This document shows positions 24,394-34,423 of a stretch of DNA of 64,000 nucleotides, in pieces (positions within the stretch are counted from its first letter, which is position 1; every line of letters begins with the position of its first letter). The DNA is from JAGWBJ01 sp034423015 (GTDB lineage Bacteria; Chloroflexota; Dehalococcoidia; Lucifugimonadales; JAGWBF01). The stretch is from NCBI GenBank assembly GCA_034423015.1, contig DAOUJG010000024.1, positions 10,143-74,142 on the forward strand. The letters are read 5' to 3'. A program made the position numbers and the translations under genes. A model generated the notes under the pieces. That model did not search any database. It had not been told where the DNA came from and worked only from the letters and a program-made list of their open reading frames with translations.

Positions 24394-24753
24394 ATGCCCA
24401 GGCAAGACCCCGGCGAACCGTACTACCGCATAGACTCGGACGAGGCCGCCCAGATGCTGGCCGAGGGCAAGGACAGCATAGCCGTAGTGGACGTGAGACG
24501 CGACGACGAGTGGGTCTCGGGCCACGTGACCGGCGCCATCCACATCCCCATAGACGACCTGCTGGGCAGGATCGACGAGCTGCCCACGGGGAAGAAGCTC
24601 CTGTTCATCTGCGCCGCCGGGGTGAGGAGCGGCCTGGCCTGCGAGATGTCCGCGGCCATGGGCTTCTCCCCCGAGGACCTGTACAACATCGAGGACGGCA
24701 CCCCGGTGTGGATCGAGAAGAACCACCCCACTTCGTTAGGGGACGATCCATAG
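24394..24753 (+). CDS. Single-domain rhodanese-like sulfurtransferase
   Basis: A 119-residue rhodanese. The active loop is CAAGVRS near residue 71, with the sulfur-carrying Cys, preceded by AVVDVRRDDEWVSGHVTGA. AAGGAG lies ten bases before the ATG. It is fourth-row housekeeping in sulfur handling; within the MTA/SAM block it may handle sulfane sulfur from methionine metabolism, but that is contextual inference. It is 13 bases downstream of mtnP, and its stop runs into a 22-bp tandem repeat. Confidence 0.88.
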   Translation: MPRQDPGEPYYRIDSDEAAQMLAEGKDSIAVVDVRRDDEWVSGHVTGAIHIPIDDLLGRIDELPTGKKLLFICAAGVRSGLACEMSAAMGFSPEDLYNIEDGTPVWIEKNHPTSLGDDP

Positions 24754-24818
24754 TCAAGACGCGAACGACCCCTGGTCAAGACGGGAACGAACCCTGGTCA
24801 AGACGGGAACGAACCCTA
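24753..24818. repeat. 22-bp tandem repeat, three copies
   Basis: Units GTCAAGACGSGAACGAMCCCTR at 24753-24774, 24775-24796 and 24797-24818. The first copy overlaps the last base of the rhodanese stop codon and the array ends 14 bases before the next ATG, so copy number could vary the intercistronic distance. Confidence 0.8.
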
Positions 24819-24832
24819 ATCAAAGGACGGCA

Positions 24833-25804
24833 ATGGCGATTCTGGTAGTTGGGTCCGTGGGATACGACACGGTGGAAACGGCGGCGGGCAGCCGCAAGGA
24901 TGCCCTGGGCGGGTCCGCGACCTTTTTCTCCGTTTCCGGCAGCTACTTCGCCCCCGTGGGCATGGTCGCGGTGGTGGGGGATGACTTCACCGCGGACTCC
25001 GTGGACATCCTGAAGGCCCACCGGGTGGACGTATCCGGGCTCCAGAGGGCCCCTGGAAAGACCTTCCGATGGTCGGGGGTCTACGGGCGGGATGACGTGA
25101 ACAGCAGGGAGACGCTGGACACCCAGCTCAACGTCTTCGCCGACTTCGACCCGCGCCTCTCCCCGGAGCACCGCTGCCTGCCATACCTGTTCCTGGGCAA
25201 CATCGACCCGGAGCTGCAGCTCAACGTACTGGGCCAGATGGAGCAGCGGCCCAAGCTGGTCGCCGCCGACACCATGAACTTCTGGATCGGCGGCAAGCTG
25301 GATGCCCTGACCGAGGTGGTGCGGTCCGTGGACGTGCTGTTCGTGGACGAGAACGAGATACGACAGTTCGCCGCGGCCCACGTGGGCGCCGTGAACGTGG
25401 TCAGGGCCGCCCGGTTCATCCAGAACATGGGGCCGGAGACGGTCATCGTCAAGCGGGGGGAGCACGGCCTGATACAGTTCATGGGGGACTCCATATTCGC
25501 CGCTCCCGCCTATCCCCTGGATACGGTGGTGGACCCCACCGGCGCCGGCGACTCCTTTGCGGGAGGGTTCATCGGGTACCTGGCCGGGACCGGCGACCTG
25601 GGCCCCGAGGCGTTCCGGCGGGCCGCCGTCGTGGGGTCGGTGATGGGCTCCTTCGCGGTGGAGTCCTTCAGCGTCGAGCGTCTGGGCTCCCTGGGGCGGG
25701 GTGACATCGCCGCCCGGTTCCGGGACTTCGGCAACATCAGCCGGTTCCCTGCACTGAGTAACACGGAGACGCTGCCCTGGCGCGACGGAGCGGCGCCCAT
25801 CTGA
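24833..25804 (+). CDS. PfkB/ribokinase-family kinase, possible adenosine kinase
   Basis: A 323-residue PfkB sugar/nucleoside kinase. N-terminal VVGSVGYDTVETAAG and GGSATFFSVSGSYFAPVGMV, and C-terminal anion-hole motif VVDPTGAGDSFAGGFIGYL near residue 240 with the catalytic Asp, are clear. The family does not fix the substrate. It lies 90 bases before ahcY and within a block that makes adenosine (AhcY) and methylthioribose 1-phosphate. Adenosine kinase, pulling the reversible SAH hydrolase reaction forward, is the most attractive assignment by context; a sugar kinase cannot be excluded. Confidence 0.85.
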   Translation: MAILVVGSVGYDTVETAAGSRKDALGGSATFFSVSGSYFAPVGMVAVVGDDFTADSVDILKAHRVDVSGLQRAPGKTFRWSGVYGRDDVNSRETLDTQLNVFADFDPRLSPEHRCLPYLFLGNIDPELQLNVLGQMEQRPKLVAADTMNFWIGGKLDALTEVVRSVDVLFVDENEIRQFAAAHVGAVNVVRAARFIQNMGPETVIVKRGEHGLIQFMGDSIFAAPAYPLDTVVDPTGAGDSFAGGFIGYLAGTGDLGPEAFRRAAVVGSVMGSFAVESFSVERLGSLGRGDIAARFRDFGNISRFPALSNTETLPWRDGAAPI

Positions 25805-25894
25805 CCACCGGCGCCGGCGAGGCGCACCTTGACCCTGTGTCGACCCGACGGTCTGGGCCCGACCCCGACTGTCTGGACCCGAAAGGAGGAATGC

Positions 25895-27163
<1,269 letters not shown>

Positions 27164-27218
27164 ACCCCCTCTGCGGTCCCCACCGCGGGACTCGGAGGCC
27201 AAAAAAGGAGGAGGCTAC

Positions 27219-28439
27219 ATGGCCTTTAGCTTTAGCGACTCACCCAGATATCTTCTGACCTCGGAGTCAGTCACAGAAGGACACCCAGACAAGCTGTGCG
27301 ACCAGATATCCGACGCCGTCCTGGACTCGGTGCTGGCCAACGACCCCATGGGCAGGGTGGCCTGCGAGGCGTGCGTCACTAACGGCCTCGTGGTCGTGAT
27401 GGGTGAGATTACCACCAACACCCACCTGGACGTCCCGCTGCTGGTGCGGGAGACCATCAAGGGCGCCGGATACGTCAACGCCGACTACGGCCTGGACTAC
27501 AAGAGCTGCGGCGTCAGCGTCTCCATACAGGAGCAGTCCAAGGATATCAACGCCGGCGTCTCCCGCTCGCTGGAGCTGCGCGAGAGGGGCCAGGCCAGCA
27601 CCAACCGGGAGGACATGGACGCCATCGGCGCCGGCGACCAGGGCATGATGGTCGGCTTCGCCTGCAACGAGACCCCGGAGCTGATGCCCCTGCCCATCGC
27701 CCTCTCCCATCGGCTGTGCCGCCGCCTGGCCGAGGTGAGGAAGAAGGGGCTCATCCCCTATCTCAGGCCCGACGGCAAGTCCCAGGTCACCGTGGAGTAC
27801 GCCTACGGCGTGCCCAAGCGGATCGACGCGGTGGTCCTCAGCGCCCAGCACTCGCCCGACGTGGAGAACGACGTGATCTCCAGGGACCTGATGCAGCACG
27901 TGGTCCGGGAGATCGTGCCCGGAGAGCTCATGGACTCGAACACCAAGTATTTCATGAACCCCAGCGGGCGGTTCGCCATCGGAGGCCCAGCCGGGGATAC
28001 GGGCCTGACGGGGCGGAAGATACTGGTGGACACCTACGGCGGCCTCGCCAGGCACGGCGGCGGGGCCTTCTCCGGCAAGGACCCGACGAAGGTGGACCGC
28101 TCCGGGGCCTACGCGGCGCGCTACGTCGCCAAGAACCTGGTGGCCGCGGGCCTGGCCGACAGGATGGAGGTGTTGGTGTCCTACGCCATCGGCGTCGCTA
28201 CGCCCACCTCCGTGAGCCTGGAGGCCTTCGGCACCGGCAAGGTGGACGACCAGGTGATCCACGACCTGGCCGTCAAGCACTTCGACCTCCGGCCGGCGGC
28301 GATAATCGAGGACCTGGACCTGAGAAGGCCCATATACAAGGACGTGGCGGCCTACGGCCACTTCGGCCGCGATGACCTGGACCTGCCCTGGGAGCGAACG
28401 GACAAGGCGGCCGAGCTGCGGGCCGCGGCCGGCCTGTAG
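27219..28439 (+). CDS. metK: S-adenosylmethionine synthetase
   Basis: A 406-residue MAT enzyme making SAM from methionine and ATP. Strong ribosome site (AGGAGGAGG). Motifs: LLTSESVTEGHPDKLCDQIS at the N-terminus, GAGDQGMMVGFACNETPELM near 139 (the GAGDQG hexapeptide), and GGGAFSGKDPTKVDRSGAYAAR near 280 (the GGGAFSxKDPxKVDRS signature). Length is standard. It is central to the block: its product is used by SpeD, UbiE and other methyltransferases. Confidence 0.97.
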   Translation: MAFSFSDSPRYLLTSESVTEGHPDKLCDQISDAVLDSVLANDPMGRVACEACVTNGLVVVMGEITTNTHLDVPLLVRETIKGAGYVNADYGLDYKSCGVSVSIQEQSKDINAGVSRSLELRERGQASTNREDMDAIGAGDQGMMVGFACNETPELMPLPIALSHRLCRRLAEVRKKGLIPYLRPDGKSQVTVEYAYGVPKRIDAVVLSAQHSPDVENDVISRDLMQHVVREIVPGELMDSNTKYFMNPSGRFAIGGPAGDTGLTGRKILVDTYGGLARHGGGAFSGKDPTKVDRSGAYAARYVAKNLVAAGLADRMEVLVSYAIGVATPTSVSLEAFGTGKVDDQVIHDLAVKHFDLRPAAIIEDLDLRRPIYKDVAAYGHFGRDDLDLPWERTDKAAELRAAAGL

Positions 28440-28481
28440 AGGGGCCGAACGCGACCCGGCCGCCCGCGCTGGAAACACCTC

Positions 28482-29900
28482 ATGGCTAGCATCAAGTTCG
28501 GCACCGACGGCTGGCGCGGCGTCATAGCCGACGACTTTACCTTCGACAACGTCGCCCTGTGCGCCCAGGGCTTGGCCGGATACCTCCTACAACAGGGGCC
28601 CGTCGACGGCAGCCTGGTGGTGGGCTACGACACCCGTTTCGCCTCCAGGGAGTTCGCCGAGCGAGTCGCCGAGGTGATGGCAGGCAACGGCATACCCACC
28701 CTCCTCACCTCGTCTCCGGCGCCCACCCCGGTGGCCAGCTACAACGTCCTGCACCGGAAGGCCCCGGGGGCGGCCATAATCACCGCCAGCCACAACCCCG
28801 CCGGGTGGAACGGCTTCAAGTTCAAGCCCGACTACGCCGGCAGCGCCACCCCCGAGATAACCAACCGCTTGGAAGCGGAGATAGGCCGGGCCGAGTCCAC
28901 GGGAGTCCGGGCGTTGCCGCTGGAGACCGCCAGGTCCCAGGGACTGGTTTGCGACTTCGACCCCGCGCCCCCCTACCTGGAGCAGGTGGCCCGGCTGGTG
29001 GACCTGGATGCCATCTCCCAGTCGGGCATCCGTCTCGTAGTGGACGCCATGTACGGCGCCGGCGCAGGGTACGCGGCGGCGCTGCTGCCCCGGATGGCGA
29101 CGTTGACCGAGATCCACGGCCACGTGAACCCGGCCTTTCCCGGGCTGGAGCGGCCGGAGCCGGTGGCCTCCAACCTGGCCGGGCTGTCCCAGGCCGTGCT
29201 CGAGGGCGGCGCGGACGCCGGCATCGCCTTCGACGGGGACGCCGACAGGGTGGGCATAGTAGACGAGAAGGGGCGGTTCATAACGCCGCTCCAGACCTAC
29301 GGGCTGCTGGCCCTGTACCTGTTGGAGGCCCGGGGAGAGCGCGGGGCCCTGGTGAAGTCGCTGACCACCACGTCGATGATATATTCCCTGGGAGAGCGTT
29401 ACGGCGTGCCGGTGTTCGAGACGGCGGTGGGCTTCAAGCACATCTGCCCCATCATGATCCGGGAGAACGCCCTGATGGGCGGCGAGGAGAGCGGCGGCTT
29501 CGGGTTCCGGGGGCACATCCCAGAGCGGGACGGCCTGCTGAGCGGCCTACTGGTGCTGGAGCAGATGGCGAGGTCGGGGAAACGCCCCTCGGAGCTGCTG
29601 GATGACCTATACGGGGTGGTCGGTCCCCACCACTACCAACGCAGGGACAGGTCCTTCCCCGCCGATGACAGGGAGCGTCTCTCGGCCAGGCTGGAGCAGG
29701 CCGAGCCCGACCGGATCGCCGGCACCCCCGTTGTACGCGCCGACTCCCTGGACGGGCGGCGGTACACCCTGGCCGGCAACGAGTGGCTGCTGATGCGGTT
29801 CTCGGGCACCGAGCCGCTATTAAGGATGTACGCCGAGGCCGGGAGCCCCGAGAAGGTCGAGGCGCTCCTGGACGCCGCCGAAGAGCTGCTGGGCCCGTAA
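28482..29900 (+). CDS. Phosphoglucomutase/phosphomannomutase family enzyme
   Basis: A 472-residue alpha-D-phosphohexomutase. IKFGTDGWRGVIADDFTFDN at the N-terminus, catalytic phosphoserine loop IITASHNPAGWNGFKFK near residue 95, metal-binding FDGDADRVGIVD near 245, GGEESGGFGF sugar loop near 330 and RFSGTEPLLRMYAE phosphate loop near 440. Converts hexose 1- and 6-phosphates; whether glucose, mannose or glucosamine is used cannot be fixed. Follows metK by 42 bases in the same direction, with no obvious link to SAM metabolism. Confidence 0.92.
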   Translation: MASIKFGTDGWRGVIADDFTFDNVALCAQGLAGYLLQQGPVDGSLVVGYDTRFASREFAERVAEVMAGNGIPTLLTSSPAPTPVASYNVLHRKAPGAAIITASHNPAGWNGFKFKPDYAGSATPEITNRLEAEIGRAESTGVRALPLETARSQGLVCDFDPAPPYLEQVARLVDLDAISQSGIRLVVDAMYGAGAGYAAALLPRMATLTEIHGHVNPAFPGLERPEPVASNLAGLSQAVLEGGADAGIAFDGDADRVGIVDEKGRFITPLQTYGLLALYLLEARGERGALVKSLTTTSMIYSLGERYGVPVFETAVGFKHICPIMIRENALMGGEESGGFGFRGHIPERDGLLSGLLVLEQMARSGKRPSELLDDLYGVVGPHHYQRRDRSFPADDRERLSARLEQAEPDRIAGTPVVRADSLDGRRYTLAGNEWLLMRFSGTEPLLRMYAEAGSPEKVEALLDAAEELLGP

Positions 29901-29948
29901 CGCCCGCCGAAACACCCCGTTTTGCGCCGCCTGTCCGCTCCCGAGGTA

Positions 29949-29977
29949 TTGATAAGCGGGATGTATGCGTATAAAAT
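29949..29977 (+). promoter_or_regulatory. Promoter of speD-speE
   Basis: TTGATA (29949-29954), a 17-base spacer and TAAAAT (29972-29977) in an AT-rich patch. This predicts a start near 29984 and a leader of about 34 nt ahead of the TTG start of speD, so the polyamine genes can be expressed apart from the upstream block. Confidence 0.55.
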
Positions 29978-30017
29978 ACAGTTTTGCGGCGAAAAATCCG
30001 AACAGGGGGGCAGGTGA

Positions 30018-30386
30018 TTGAATGTCCTTGGAATTCACTTGATGCTAGAGTTGAGGGAATGCAACCCGGAGCTACTGGATGACCTACCCTACATTCGGGA
30101 GACCCTCAACAAGGCGGCCACCGAGGTGGGCGCGCACATCGTAGGCGACACCTTCCACCACTTCCAACCCCACGGAGTCACCGGAGTCCTCGCCATCGCC
30201 GAGTCCCACATCTGTATCCATACGTGGCCGGAGTACGGGTACGCGGCGGCGGACATCTTTACGTGCGGGACCTCCTTCGACCCACGGGACGCGGCGCAGA
30301 TAATAGTGGACGGCCTGGAGTCCAGGGACCACTCCATAACCCAGCTGCGCCGAGGCGTCCTTCCCCAGACCGTGGCCAGCTCCTAG
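30018..30386 (+). CDS. speD: S-adenosylmethionine decarboxylase proenzyme (prokaryotic SpeD)
   Basis: A 122-residue pyruvoyl enzyme of the short SpeD class. The self-cleavage site is the Glu-Ser pair in AESHICIHTWPEYGYAAADIF near residues 60-66; the Ser becomes the pyruvoyl group. FTCG (near 80) carries the catalytic Cys. Start TTG at 30018 (GGGGGCAGGTGA upstream), giving NVLGIHLMLEL, the usual N-terminus. It supplies decarboxylated SAM to SpeE, which starts two bases after its stop. Confidence 0.94.
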   Translation: MNVLGIHLMLELRECNPELLDDLPYIRETLNKAATEVGAHIVGDTFHHFQPHGVTGVLAIAESHICIHTWPEYGYAAADIFTCGTSFDPRDAAQIIVDGLESRDHSITQLRRGVLPQTVASS

Positions 30387-30388
30387 CC

Positions 30389-31324
30389 ATGGACACCCCC
30401 GGCAAGTGGCACTTCGAGCTGGTCACCAACGACATGATGGTCCTCTACCGTATCAGGGACGTGGTCCACACGGGTAGGACCAGCTACCAGGACGTGGACA
30501 TCCTGGACACCGAGACCTTCGGCCGCTGCCTGGTCCTGGATGGCAAGACCCAGTCCACCGAGGTGGACGAGCACGTGTACCACGAGGCGCTGGTCCACCC
30601 CGCCTTTCTCCAGCACCGGGGGCCCGCGTCGGTATTCATCGGCGGGGGCGGAGAGGGCGCCACCCTCAGGGAGGTGCTGGCGCACCGGAGCGTGGAGCGG
30701 GTGACCATGGTCGACCTGGACCCGGAGGTGGTGGGCCTGTGCCGCCGCTTCCTACCCCGACACCACGCGGGCGCCTTCGACGACCCGCGCGTCGACCTGC
30801 GCCACGAGGACGCCAGGGAGTACCTGGCCTCCACCACCGATACCTACGACGTCATAGTGCTGGACCTGGTGGACCCCCTGGAGGGAGGGACCTCCTTCCT
30901 CCTGTACACCAGGGAGTTCTACGAGATCGCCAAGTCCAGGCTCAACCCCGGCGGGGTGCTGGTGACCCAGGCCGGCCCCGCGGGGCTGCTCAACTACGGC
31001 GAGTGCTTCACCGCGGTGGCCAGGACCCTGTCCGCCGTCTTCCCCCGGACCTATCCCTACGGCATCTACGTCCCGGCCTTCACCACCCTGTGGGGCATGG
31101 TGATGGCCTTTCCCGAAGGCCCTTCGGCTTCCAGCAGCTCCGGCCCCCAGGACCCGGACCCCGGCCACATCGACCGGCTGATAGGCGAGAGGATTGCCAC
31201 GGAGCCCCAGTACTACGACGGGCTCACCCACCGGAGCATGTTCGCCCTCCCCAAGTACCTGCGGAAGAGCATCGCCGAGGAGCAGCGCCTGGTGACCGAC
31301 CGCGAACCCGTGTTCATGATCTGA
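30389..31324 (+). CDS. speE: Spermidine synthase-type aminopropyltransferase
   Basis: A 311-residue aminopropyltransferase joining decarboxylated SAM to a polyamine acceptor and releasing methylthioadenosine. Motifs: LVLDGKTQSTEVDEHVYHE near residue 48 and PASVFIGGGGEGATLREVL near 75 (the GGGxGxxxRE SAM loop), and DLDPEVVGLCRRFLP near 107. LDLVDPLEGGTSFLLYTREF near 152 reads D-P rather than the D-P-x-G-P of many SpeE, and fits thermospermine/spermine-synthase-like members. ATG at 30389 is two bases after speD; a longer frame to 30224 runs across speD and is not used. Acceptor (putrescine, agmatine or spermidine) not decided. Confidence 0.92.
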   Translation: MDTPGKWHFELVTNDMMVLYRIRDVVHTGRTSYQDVDILDTETFGRCLVLDGKTQSTEVDEHVYHEALVHPAFLQHRGPASVFIGGGGEGATLREVLAHRSVERVTMVDLDPEVVGLCRRFLPRHHAGAFDDPRVDLRHEDAREYLASTTDTYDVIVLDLVDPLEGGTSFLLYTREFYEIAKSRLNPGGVLVTQAGPAGLLNYGECFTAVARTLSAVFPRTYPYGIYVPAFTTLWGMVMAFPEGPSASSSSGPQDPDPGHIDRLIGERIATEPQYYDGLTHRSMFALPKYLRKSIAEEQRLVTDREPVFMI

Positions 31325-31377
31325 CGGCGGGACGCCGGGCCCCAGAGATGGGGCAACCGGCGGCCTCCGGCGGGCGG

Positions 31378-33180
31378 TCACTCCGCAGACCCGGACCCCT
31401 TGGACACCTCGTCGTCGTTCTGTCCCAGGAAGGTGCGCCTGACGGTCTCCTCGAGGAGGCCGTGGACCTTGATGATGGTCCTGCCTGTCAGCACGGCCAC
31501 GGCAAGCAGCAACAGGACGGGTACAGGCACGGAGAAACGCCCCAGGGCGAGGAGCTCGGTGACCAGCGGGATGGTCCAGACGGCCGTCATGATGAGGATC
31601 ACCGCCAGCAGGCTGTCCCGGAAGATGTTGCGCAGGGCGCCCCTGTGCCACATGGTCGAGGAGTCGAACCGGTCGCCGAAGATGTTGGCGCTGAGGGCGT
31701 CCGCCATGACCCGAAGCTGCCGCCAGAGGATGGCCCCGGCAGGGACGCACAGGACCATGGTGGCGGAGCCGACGATCAGCCCCAACAGGCTCTTCTGCAG
31801 GTTGACCAGCTCGGCCAGCGGCTCCACGAAATGCACCACGAAGGTCCCCGCGGTGATCAGCACCACTATTATGCCCAGGTTGAGTATGATCACCCGGCCG
31901 GACTGCTGGATCACCTCGGTGACCTCGCTCCTGAAGGTGAATGCCCCGCGCAGGGTGCCAAGCCAGAAGGAGAGCTGGGCAACGTAGTAGGAGAGGAGGC
32001 GCGGCGACCTGCGCGCCAGCAGGCCGGCCGTGCGGTCGGAGGAGCGGAATATGAAGGGGTACATGACGGAGGTGATGGCGGTGGTCACCGCTATGATGGG
32101 ATAGAGGGACGGGGCTATGGCCTTGTGGTCGGCCCCCACCTTCACCATCGCCAGGGAGAACTCGCCAATCTGGGGCATCCCCGTGCCCACCTGCAGCGCC
32201 GTCCGGCCGTCGTGACCGGTCACGAATGTGCCCATGGTGTCGACGAACACCTTGCCAGCCACGAAGACCACCGAAACGATCAACGCGGGGCCGATGAACT
32301 GCGAGAAGAGGGAGAGGTCGACCAGCATCCCCACCGATACGAAGAACAGGGCGGCGAACATGTCCCGCACCGGTCCCATTACCTGCAGCATCTCTTCGGC
32401 GTGGTCGCTGTCCCCCAGCACGGTCCCGATGATGAAGGCGCCCGCGGCCGCGGATACCCCAAGCTCTCCCGCCACCAGGGCAAGCCCGAAGCAGAGAGCC
32501 AGCCCCGTGATGAGCAGGGTCTCCCGCGACCTGAACCTGGCCACGTAGTCTATGAGCTTGGGGGCCAGCAGCCCTCCCAGGACCAGGGCGGACACCATGA
32601 ACAAAGCCAGCTTGACCACCAGGACGCCGACCCCCGCCGCGTCGGCCGTGCCCGTGGTGGCGACGCCGGACAGTATGCTCAGCAGTATGACGGCGACGAA
32701 GTCCTCCACCACCAGGATGCCGATGATGAGCTGTCCCCGGGTCTCCAGGAGCTGGTCGGTGTCCCGCAGCATCTTTACCAGGATCGCCGAGCTGCTGATG
32801 GAGAGGGCTGCCCCCAGGAAGAAGGACTCCTTGCCCGACCACCCCAGCAGCAACCCCACTTCGTAGCCCACCGCGATCATGAAGGTCATCTCGATGACCC
32901 CGATGAGGACCACCCGGAAGCCCACCTGGCGTATCCGCTCCCATCCGAACTCCAAACCCAGGGCGAAGAGGAGCAGCACCAGGCCCAGGTCGGAGAGCAG
33001 ACGTATGGTTTCGACGTTGTGGATGGGAGGGTCGGGCAGGGTGAACGGGCCGATGATGAACCCCGCCAGCAGGTAGCCCAGGATGGGCGGAAGGTTGAGC
33101 CGCCGGAAGAGGACCAACGCGCCGCCGGCGACGGCCATGATGATTGCGAAGTCCCGTACTAGTGCGAAGTCCTCTGACAT
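31378..33180 (-). CDS. CPA2-family cation:proton antiporter (KefB/NapA-like) with extra C-terminal membrane segments
   Basis: A 600-residue membrane protein. Residues 1-390 form the Na+/H+ exchanger fold with about twelve helices; NLPPILGYLLAGFIIGP at the N-terminus, LSDLGLVLLLFALGLEF near 62 and ILVVEDFVAVILLSIL near 155 (the D of the ion site) are typical. Residues about 415-575 add four or five further helices and no TrkA-N domain, unlike KefB/KefC. It exchanges K+ or Na+ for H+ across the cytoplasmic membrane. Monocistronic, with an extended -10 promoter 37-45 bases upstream. Confidence 0.88.
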   Translation of the reverse strand: MSEDFALVRDFAIIMAVAGGALVLFRRLNLPPILGYLLAGFIIGPFTLPDPPIHNVETIRLLSDLGLVLLLFALGLEFGWERIRQVGFRVVLIGVIEMTFMIAVGYEVGLLLGWSGKESFFLGAALSISSSAILVKMLRDTDQLLETRGQLIIGILVVEDFVAVILLSILSGVATTGTADAAGVGVLVVKLALFMVSALVLGGLLAPKLIDYVARFRSRETLLITGLALCFGLALVAGELGVSAAAGAFIIGTVLGDSDHAEEMLQVMGPVRDMFAALFFVSVGMLVDLSLFSQFIGPALIVSVVFVAGKVFVDTMGTFVTGHDGRTALQVGTGMPQIGEFSLAMVKVGADHKAIAPSLYPIIAVTTAITSVMYPFIFRSSDRTAGLLARRSPRLLSYYVAQLSFWLGTLRGAFTFRSEVTEVIQQSGRVIILNLGIIVVLITAGTFVVHFVEPLAELVNLQKSLLGLIVGSATMVLCVPAGAILWRQLRVMADALSANIFGDRFDSSTMWHRGALRNIFRDSLLAVILIMTAVWTIPLVTELLALGRFSVPVPVLLLLAVAVLTGRTIIKVHGLLEETVRRTFLGQNDDEVSKGSGSAE

Positions 33181-33216
33181 GGCGTGGGCGGCGGCGCGAG
33201 GTTACGACAAGCCCGG

Positions 33217-33225
33217 ATTATATCA
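33217..33225 (-). promoter_or_regulatory. Extended -10 promoter of the antiporter gene
   Basis: The minus strand reads TGATATAAT, a consensus extended -10. The predicted start near 33210 gives a leader of about 30 nt. Confidence 0.5.
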
Positions 33226-33368
33226 GTCGCGCGGGCCGGGGCTCATTGGTAAGAGCGGGTGGTATATTGGGAAAAATCGCGGGGGTGGTATGCCGCGCAG
33301 AGGCCCCGGACAGGAGGTGGGGGCCAATACGATGGAACACCGGGTGGACCGGAACAGGGCCGGGCCCG

Positions 33369-34397
33369 TCAGCCGTCCTGGCGTTGGTAGACCTGGAGCC
33401 GGTGCCTGAGACTGTCCACGATGAAGACCCTGCCGTCGGCGTCCAGCTTGACGGCTGTAGGGCCCCACAGCCTGCTCTCCACGTTGGCCGACTCGTCCCG
33501 GACGAAGTCGCCCCAGGGAGTCCGCTCCACGGGGGGCTCCAGGTCTGCGTTGTCCCGCTCTTCCAAAATGTCCTCATTGGCCAGGAACCACTCCTGGGCC
33601 CACTTGGAGTAGCCCGATTCTCCCCGGAGCTTGGCGATGAACGCCCCGTCGGGGCCGAACACCTGCACCCGCTCGTTGCCCCAGTCGGCGACGTAGACGT
33701 TGCCCGCCCGGTCCACCGAGACTCCGGCGGGCCGGTGCAGCTCCCCGTCGCCGTGGCCGGGGGAGCCAAAGGTGGCCAGGTGCCTTCCCTCGCCGTCCAG
33801 CTTTTGTACCCGGTCGTTCCTCCAGTCGGCGACGTACACGTTCCCCTCGTGGTCGACGGAGACGCCCCAGGGCATGTCGAACTCTCCCTCGCCGCTGCCC
33901 CTCCTGCCCCAGCTCCCCAGGCACCTCCCGTCCCTGGTCCACCTCTGGATGCGGCAGTTCAGCCCGTCGGCCACCAGGAGGTTGCCCCCGTTGTCGAAGG
34001 CGATGCCGGCGGGGTGGTCGAACTCGCCCTCCCCACTGCCCCGGGCGCCCCAACTAGCCAGGAACTCCCTGTCCTTGTCGAAGACGGTGATGCGGCTCAG
34101 GGCCTCGTCGGAGACGTACAGGTTGCCCTCGGCGTCCAGGGCGACGCACGCGGGCCACATGATCTCCCCGTCCCCGGAGCCGCCGGTGGAGAACTCCCCG
34201 AGGAACTCGCCGGCGACGTTGCACACGGTGACGCGCTTGGTTGAGCGGTTCCCCTCGAAGTCCAGGTTACCCCGGCTCACCACGTACAGGACCCCGTCCC
34301 CTCCGATGGCGACGTCCACGGGGTTGGTGAAGCCGAACCCTCTGAGAGCGTAGCAGCCGACGGTATGGGTATATCGATATGCGGCCGTGGTCGTCAT
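33369..34397 (-). CDS. NHL-repeat beta-propeller protein
   Basis: A 342-residue protein built of NHL repeats of about 45-47 residues. Each carries a GxxGxGDGEfxxPxGvavD...GNvYVaD..N.RvqkfD pattern (DHEGNVYVADWRNDRVQK, DRAGNVYVADWGNERVQV and others), about six blades. No signal peptide is visible. Start ATG at 34397 with GGGGAG upstream. It follows the DUF1800 gene by 26 bases on the same strand, so both are likely coexpressed. Propellers of this kind bind proteins, RNA or ligands; no catalytic residues can be named. In several blades the repeats are nearly identical at DNA level. Confidence 0.85.
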   Translation of the reverse strand: MTTTAAYRYTHTVGCYALRGFGFTNPVDVAIGGDGVLYVVSRGNLDFEGNRSTKRVTVCNVAGEFLGEFSTGGSGDGEIMWPACVALDAEGNLYVSDEALSRITVFDKDREFLASWGARGSGEGEFDHPAGIAFDNGGNLLVADGLNCRIQRWTRDGRCLGSWGRRGSGEGEFDMPWGVSVDHEGNVYVADWRNDRVQKLDGEGRHLATFGSPGHGDGELHRPAGVSVDRAGNVYVADWGNERVQVFGPDGAFIAKLRGESGYSKWAQEWFLANEDILEERDNADLEPPVERTPWGDFVRDESANVESRLWGPTAVKLDADGRVFIVDSLRHRLQVYQRQDG

Positions 34398-34423
34398 CGC
34401 ATCTCCCCGCGCGCCCCGGTACG

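Noticed and set aside
24753..24818. Possible CRISPR array
   Set aside because: Repeats are directly adjacent with no spacers, and no cas gene is in the window.
25805..25894. SAH or SAM riboswitch before ahcY/metK
   Set aside because: The gap is short, and no conserved riboswitch core or pseudoknot could be recognised by eye; a covariance search would be needed.
30739..33162. 807-codon plus-strand frame across speE and opposite the antiporter
   Set aside because: It overlaps two real genes on different strands and has low-complexity composition; a shadow.
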